Source: JADJPO01 sp963750395 | GTDB taxonomy: Bacteria > Actinomycetota > Actinomycetes > Actinomycetales > Kineosporiaceae | Length of the DNA stretch: 64,000 bases | Assembly: GCA_963750395.1 (NCBI GenBank) | Contig: CAVVQM010000015.1 | Location: forward strand, 1-64,000 | Direction: 5' to 3' | Part shown: positions 61,722 to 64,000 of the stretch, in pieces | How positions within the stretch are numbered: position 1 is the first letter of the stretch | Layout of the letters: each line of letters opens with the position of its first letter | The notes under the pieces: generated by a model | The model's input: only the letters and a program-made list of their open reading frames with translations | What the model was told of the DNA's origin: nothing | Databases searched by the model: none | Made by a program: the position numbers and the translations under genes

Positions 61722-61747
61722 ACCACGACCACTGACCACGACCACTG
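61722..61747. repeat. 13-bp tandem duplication after ROK 2
   Basis: ACCACGACCACTG occurs twice head to tail, 12 nt past the ROK 2 stop and before the EEP-family gene. Each copy is followed by A, giving repeated TGA triplets on the plus strand in different frames. Confidence 0.85.
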
Positions 61748-61760
61748 ATCAGGGGGCCGG

Positions 61761-62498
61761 GTGTCGCCGGACAGTTCGACCATCCGGGTGGCCAGCTGGA
61801 ACGTGCGCGACCTGACGGGCGATCCGGTGGCGGTCCGAGCGGTGCTTCGCGCACTGGCGGCCGACGTCGTCTGTCTGCAGGAGGCGCCCCGCCGCCCGGG
61901 CGGCGTCCTGCTGCGCACCACAGCCTTGGCCCACGCGTGCCGGCTCCGCCACGTGGTGGGCGGACGACGCAGCGGGGGGACCGCCATCCTGGTCGGCGCG
62001 CGGACCCGGGTCGAGGCGTCCGCCGAGGTGCGTCTGCCGATCGGACGCTGGTACGAACGCCGTCGCGGGGTTGCCGTGGCGGCGGTCGCCGTCCGCGACA
62101 CGCGGCTGGCCGTGGCCAGTGCGCACCTGCCGCTGGATCCCGACCGTCGGGCCCTGCACGCCCGGATGATCCGCGATCGGTTGTGGACCGGACCACCTCA
62201 GAGGGTCGCCGATCTGGTCGCCGCCGGAGCCGCGGTGATCGGCGCCGACCTCAACGAGCCGCCGCCATCGCCCGTCTGGGGACTGCTCGGCGCGGTGGCC
62301 GGCGATGCCGCACAGCGTCGGGACGCGACGGCCGTGACGGCCACTTTTCCCGCGCGTGCGCCGGACCTGCGCCTCGACGTCGTGCTGGTCGCAGACGCCC
62401 TGGAGGTCGTGGACTACGGCGACGGCGGTGTCGACCCCGACCTCGTGGCACGGGCAAGCGACCACCGCCCGGTGCTGGGGGTGCTCCGGCCGCGCTGA
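61761..62498 (+). CDS. Endonuclease/exonuclease/phosphatase-family protein
   Basis: 245 residues with the EEP fold: IRVASWNVRDLTGD, VVCLQEAP (metal Glu), SAHLPLDPDRR, GADLNEPP (Asp-Leu-Asn) and ASDHRPVL (catalytic Asp-His). The substrate may be nucleic acid or a phospho-ester. GTG 61761 follows AGGGGG. Confidence 0.88.
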   Translation: MSPDSSTIRVASWNVRDLTGDPVAVRAVLRALAADVVCLQEAPRRPGGVLLRTTALAHACRLRHVVGGRRSGGTAILVGARTRVEASAEVRLPIGRWYERRRGVAVAAVAVRDTRLAVASAHLPLDPDRRALHARMIRDRLWTGPPQRVADLVAAGAAVIGADLNEPPPSPVWGLLGAVAGDAAQRRDATAVTATFPARAPDLRLDVVLVADALEVVDYGDGGVDPDLVARASDHRPVLGVLRPR

Positions 62499-62511
62499 GT
62501 GGGCCGCCAGG

Positions 62512-62543
62512 TCTCAGCACCGTCAGATCTCAGCACCGTCAGA
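62512..62543. repeat. 16-bp tandem duplication at a stop codon
   Basis: TCTCAGCACCGTCAGA occurs twice head to tail between the convergent EEP-family and Asn/Asp-rich membrane genes. The second copy contains the latter's stop codon (TGA at 62539-62541, minus strand). Same arrangement as at qcrB. Confidence 0.85.
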
Positions 62544-63096
62544 TGACGGCGCCGTCGTCACCGTCGTCCGGGCGTTCGGCCGGCATCCGGGCGACGAGGG
62601 TGACGAAGCCCGCCACGAAGCAGAGCAGGGCCAGGGCCACCATCCAGGACGGCAGGGCGCCGTTGAGCAATGCGGCGATCAACAGCAGGGCCGGACCGCC
62701 CAGGACCCCCGACCATGCCGCCCGGGAGATCCGGTCGCCCCTGGGCAGCGGGGGAGGATCCGGTGGTTCGAAGTGCTCGTCGAGTACGGACGGATGCCAG
62801 GCCGGTGAGACGGGTTCGGCCGACACGGGTTTGGGTGCCACAGGTTCGGCGGACCCGGACCCGGAGCCGGACCCGGGACCGTGCTCGGGCGCAGCCGACT
62901 CGCCGGCGCCGTTCTCGTTGTTGCTGTCGTCGTTCTCGTGGTCGTTCTCGTTGTCGTGATCGTTCTCGTGGTTGTCGTCGGCGTTGTCGTCGTTGAAGCG
63001 TGCGATCAGCGCCGCGAACGCCGCGTCGTAGTCCAGATCCGGGTCGATGTGGGGACCGGTGTCGTCCCGCTCGCCCTCCTGCTCAGGGCCCGTCAT
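62539..63096 (-). CDS. Membrane protein with Asn/Asp/Glu-rich domain
   Basis: 185 residues. A DxDxDY-type acidic start (DPDLDYDAAFAALIARFNDD) leads into a low-complexity Asn/Asp/His/Glu segment (residues about 36-63) encoded by degenerate GTTCTC/GTCGTC-type repeats, then a GSGSGSGS linker. The conserved actinobacterial part is HFEPPDPPPLPRGDRISRAAW and two transmembrane helices (GVLGGPALLLIAALLNGALP; MVALALLCFVAGFVTLVARM). Function unknown. Ends 6 bp upstream of the esterase start on the opposite flank. Confidence 0.8.
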   Translation of the reverse strand: MTGPEQEGERDDTGPHIDPDLDYDAAFAALIARFNDDNADDNHENDHDNENDHENDDSNNENGAGESAAPEHGPGSGSGSGSAEPVAPKPVSAEPVSPAWHPSVLDEHFEPPDPPPLPRGDRISRAAWSGVLGGPALLLIAALLNGALPSWMVALALLCFVAGFVTLVARMPAERPDDGDDGAVI

Positions 63097-63102
63097 GAAC
63101 CC

Positions 63103-63864
63103 TCAACCCGAGGTGCGGGCCGCGGCGATGCGCTCGATGAACTCGACACTGCCCTTGAAGATGCGGGGAGCATCGTAATCGAGGGTGGCGACGTGGTAGC
63201 TGTCGGCGCAGACCACCTGGGTGAGGTCGGCCGAGCTCACCGATTCCATCAGCACGGTGCTGCTCACCGGGGGGACGACGTGATCCCGCGGTGAGCGGAA
63301 CAGCAGGGTCGGCTGGGTGATCCCGCCCAGACCGGCGCGGACGACGTGGAGGGCCCGGGCGAAGGAGTGCAGCGCCCGCAGCGGCGTCCGGTCGTAGGCG
63401 TGCTCGTTCATGCCAGGCTTGTTGATGTCGTTGCCGATCGCGGGCAGGGACGGGAGCACCCTGGACAGCACGGGGAGCAGCCGCAGGCGCGGGTCGGTCA
63501 GCACCACCGCGGGATTGACCAGGATCAGGGCATCGACGTCGTGGGGGCGCCGCTGGGCCAGGGCAAGCGCCAGGGTGCCGCCCATGGACAGTCCGCACAC
63601 CACCACCGTGGAGCACCGGGCGCGCAGGCCGGTCAGCGCCGAGTCGACCGTGGCGTACCACTGCTCCCAGTTGGTCCGATTCAGGTCCATCCACGACGTC
63701 CCGTGGCCGGGGAGTAGCGGGACGTCGACCGTGAACGAGGCCTCGGCCAGATACTCCGCCCACGGGCGGACGCTCGCGGGACTACCGGTGAATCCATGAC
63801 AGATCAGCACGCCGACCTCGCCGCCGTCGTGCTGGAAGGGTGCTGCCTCGGGGATCACCGCCAC
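63103..63864 (-). CDS. Alpha/beta hydrolase (carboxylesterase/monoacylglycerol lipase-like)
   Basis: 253 residues. ICHGFTGSPASVRPWAEYLAE (oxyanion loop), nucleophile elbow CGLSMGGTLAL, acid in FRSPRDHVVPP, and catalytic His in ADSYHVATLDYD. The VPLLPGHG lid segment is typical of the Est30/carboxylesterase group. GTG 63864 is chosen for GGAGG 6 nt upstream, although the frame is open to 63960. Hydrolyses esters in the cytoplasm; substrate unknown. Starts the run into the Asn/Asp-rich gene 6 bp downstream. Confidence 0.9.
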   Translation of the reverse strand: MAVIPEAAPFQHDGGEVGVLICHGFTGSPASVRPWAEYLAEASFTVDVPLLPGHGTSWMDLNRTNWEQWYATVDSALTGLRARCSTVVVCGLSMGGTLALALAQRRPHDVDALILVNPAVVLTDPRLRLLPVLSRVLPSLPAIGNDINKPGMNEHAYDRTPLRALHSFARALHVVRAGLGGITQPTLLFRSPRDHVVPPVSSTVLMESVSSADLTQVVCADSYHVATLDYDAPRIFKGSVEFIERIAAARTSG

Positions 63865-64000
63865 GTCGCGCCTCCATCGTCCGGCTTGCGGGTCATCGTG
63901 GCACGGCGGCGCCGCATCCGCGAGAGCCTGAGGGACCGACCGCCTCAATCGGGCCCGCACTCTCTACAGTGTGTGCGGTAACCCGGTTGTGAGCATGTGA

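Overview
This is a high-GC actinobacterial chromosome segment (Actinomycetota). GTG and TTG starts are frequent, genes are tightly packed, and many genes appear to be leaderless, with a TAnnnT box 6-7 nt before the start codon. Gene order largely follows, from memory, the Mycobacterium tuberculosis block from glnA1 (Rv2220) back to about Rv2183c: glnA, RDD, DUF4191, lipA, lipB, TIGR01777, sucB/dlaT, pepA/pepB, gcvT, cobS, cobT, DUF3043, glycerate kinase, HesB/ErpA, adoK, ctaC, qcrCAB, ctaE, trpD, exonuclease, NlpC/P60, SRPBCC and ArsA-like. Genus cannot be fixed from sequence alone; lineage-specific insertions show it is not Mycobacterium.

Layout. (1) 0-5.2 kb: a possible transposase start at the left edge, a strong terminator, glnA with a GlnR box, RDD and DUF4191 membrane genes, lipA, lipB. 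(2) 5.2-14.1 kb: accessory island with MarR/MMPL exporter, Gfo/Idh/MocA oxidoreductase, penicillin-binding-type hydrolase, DoxX/MarR pair, S51 peptidase and FAD oxidoreductase. (3) 14.2-23.5 kb: TIGR01777 epimerase, stand-alone LigD-type polymerase, sucB and lpd (lipoyl-dependent complexes served by lipA/lipB), pepA, gcvT, ribokinase. (4) 23.6-26.3 kb: overlapping cobU-cobT-cobS. (5) 26.3-34.8 kb: small conserved proteins, M20 peptidase, GGDEF-EAL protein, glycerate kinase, A-type Fe-S carrier, adenosine kinase, Aat. (6) 34.9-43.5 kb: respiratory block ctaCDF, an L,D-transpeptidase lipoprotein, and qcrB/qcrA/qcrC/ctaE on the opposite strand, encoding the bc1-aa3 branch. (7) 43.7-50.5 kb: receiver-like protein and trpD, RAM-domain protein and DEDDh exonuclease, a transposase relic, NlpC/P60 hydrolase, polytopic glycosyltransferase. 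(8) 50.6-57.2 kb: five-gene minus-strand unit (CpaE/TadZ-like ATPase, pseudo-receiver/GAF scaffold, histidine kinase, NarL-type regulator, 55-residue Flp pilin). This is the best candidate for an undescribed system. (9) 57.4-64 kb: zinc-ribbon membrane protein, SRPBCC, ArsA-like protein without a P-loop, two tandem ROK kinases, EEP-family protein, Asn/Asp-rich membrane protein, esterase.

Many conserved genes (RDD, DUF4191, MMPL, oxidoreductase, hydrolase, LigD-pol, sucB, lpd, pepA, gcvT, rbsK, ctaF, receiver protein, trpD, exonuclease, zinc-ribbon) are broken by apparent single-base frameshifts, almost all of the extra-base type. I annotate these as single genes and treat the breaks as probable sequence errors. 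No rRNA, tRNA or CRISPR array was recognised.
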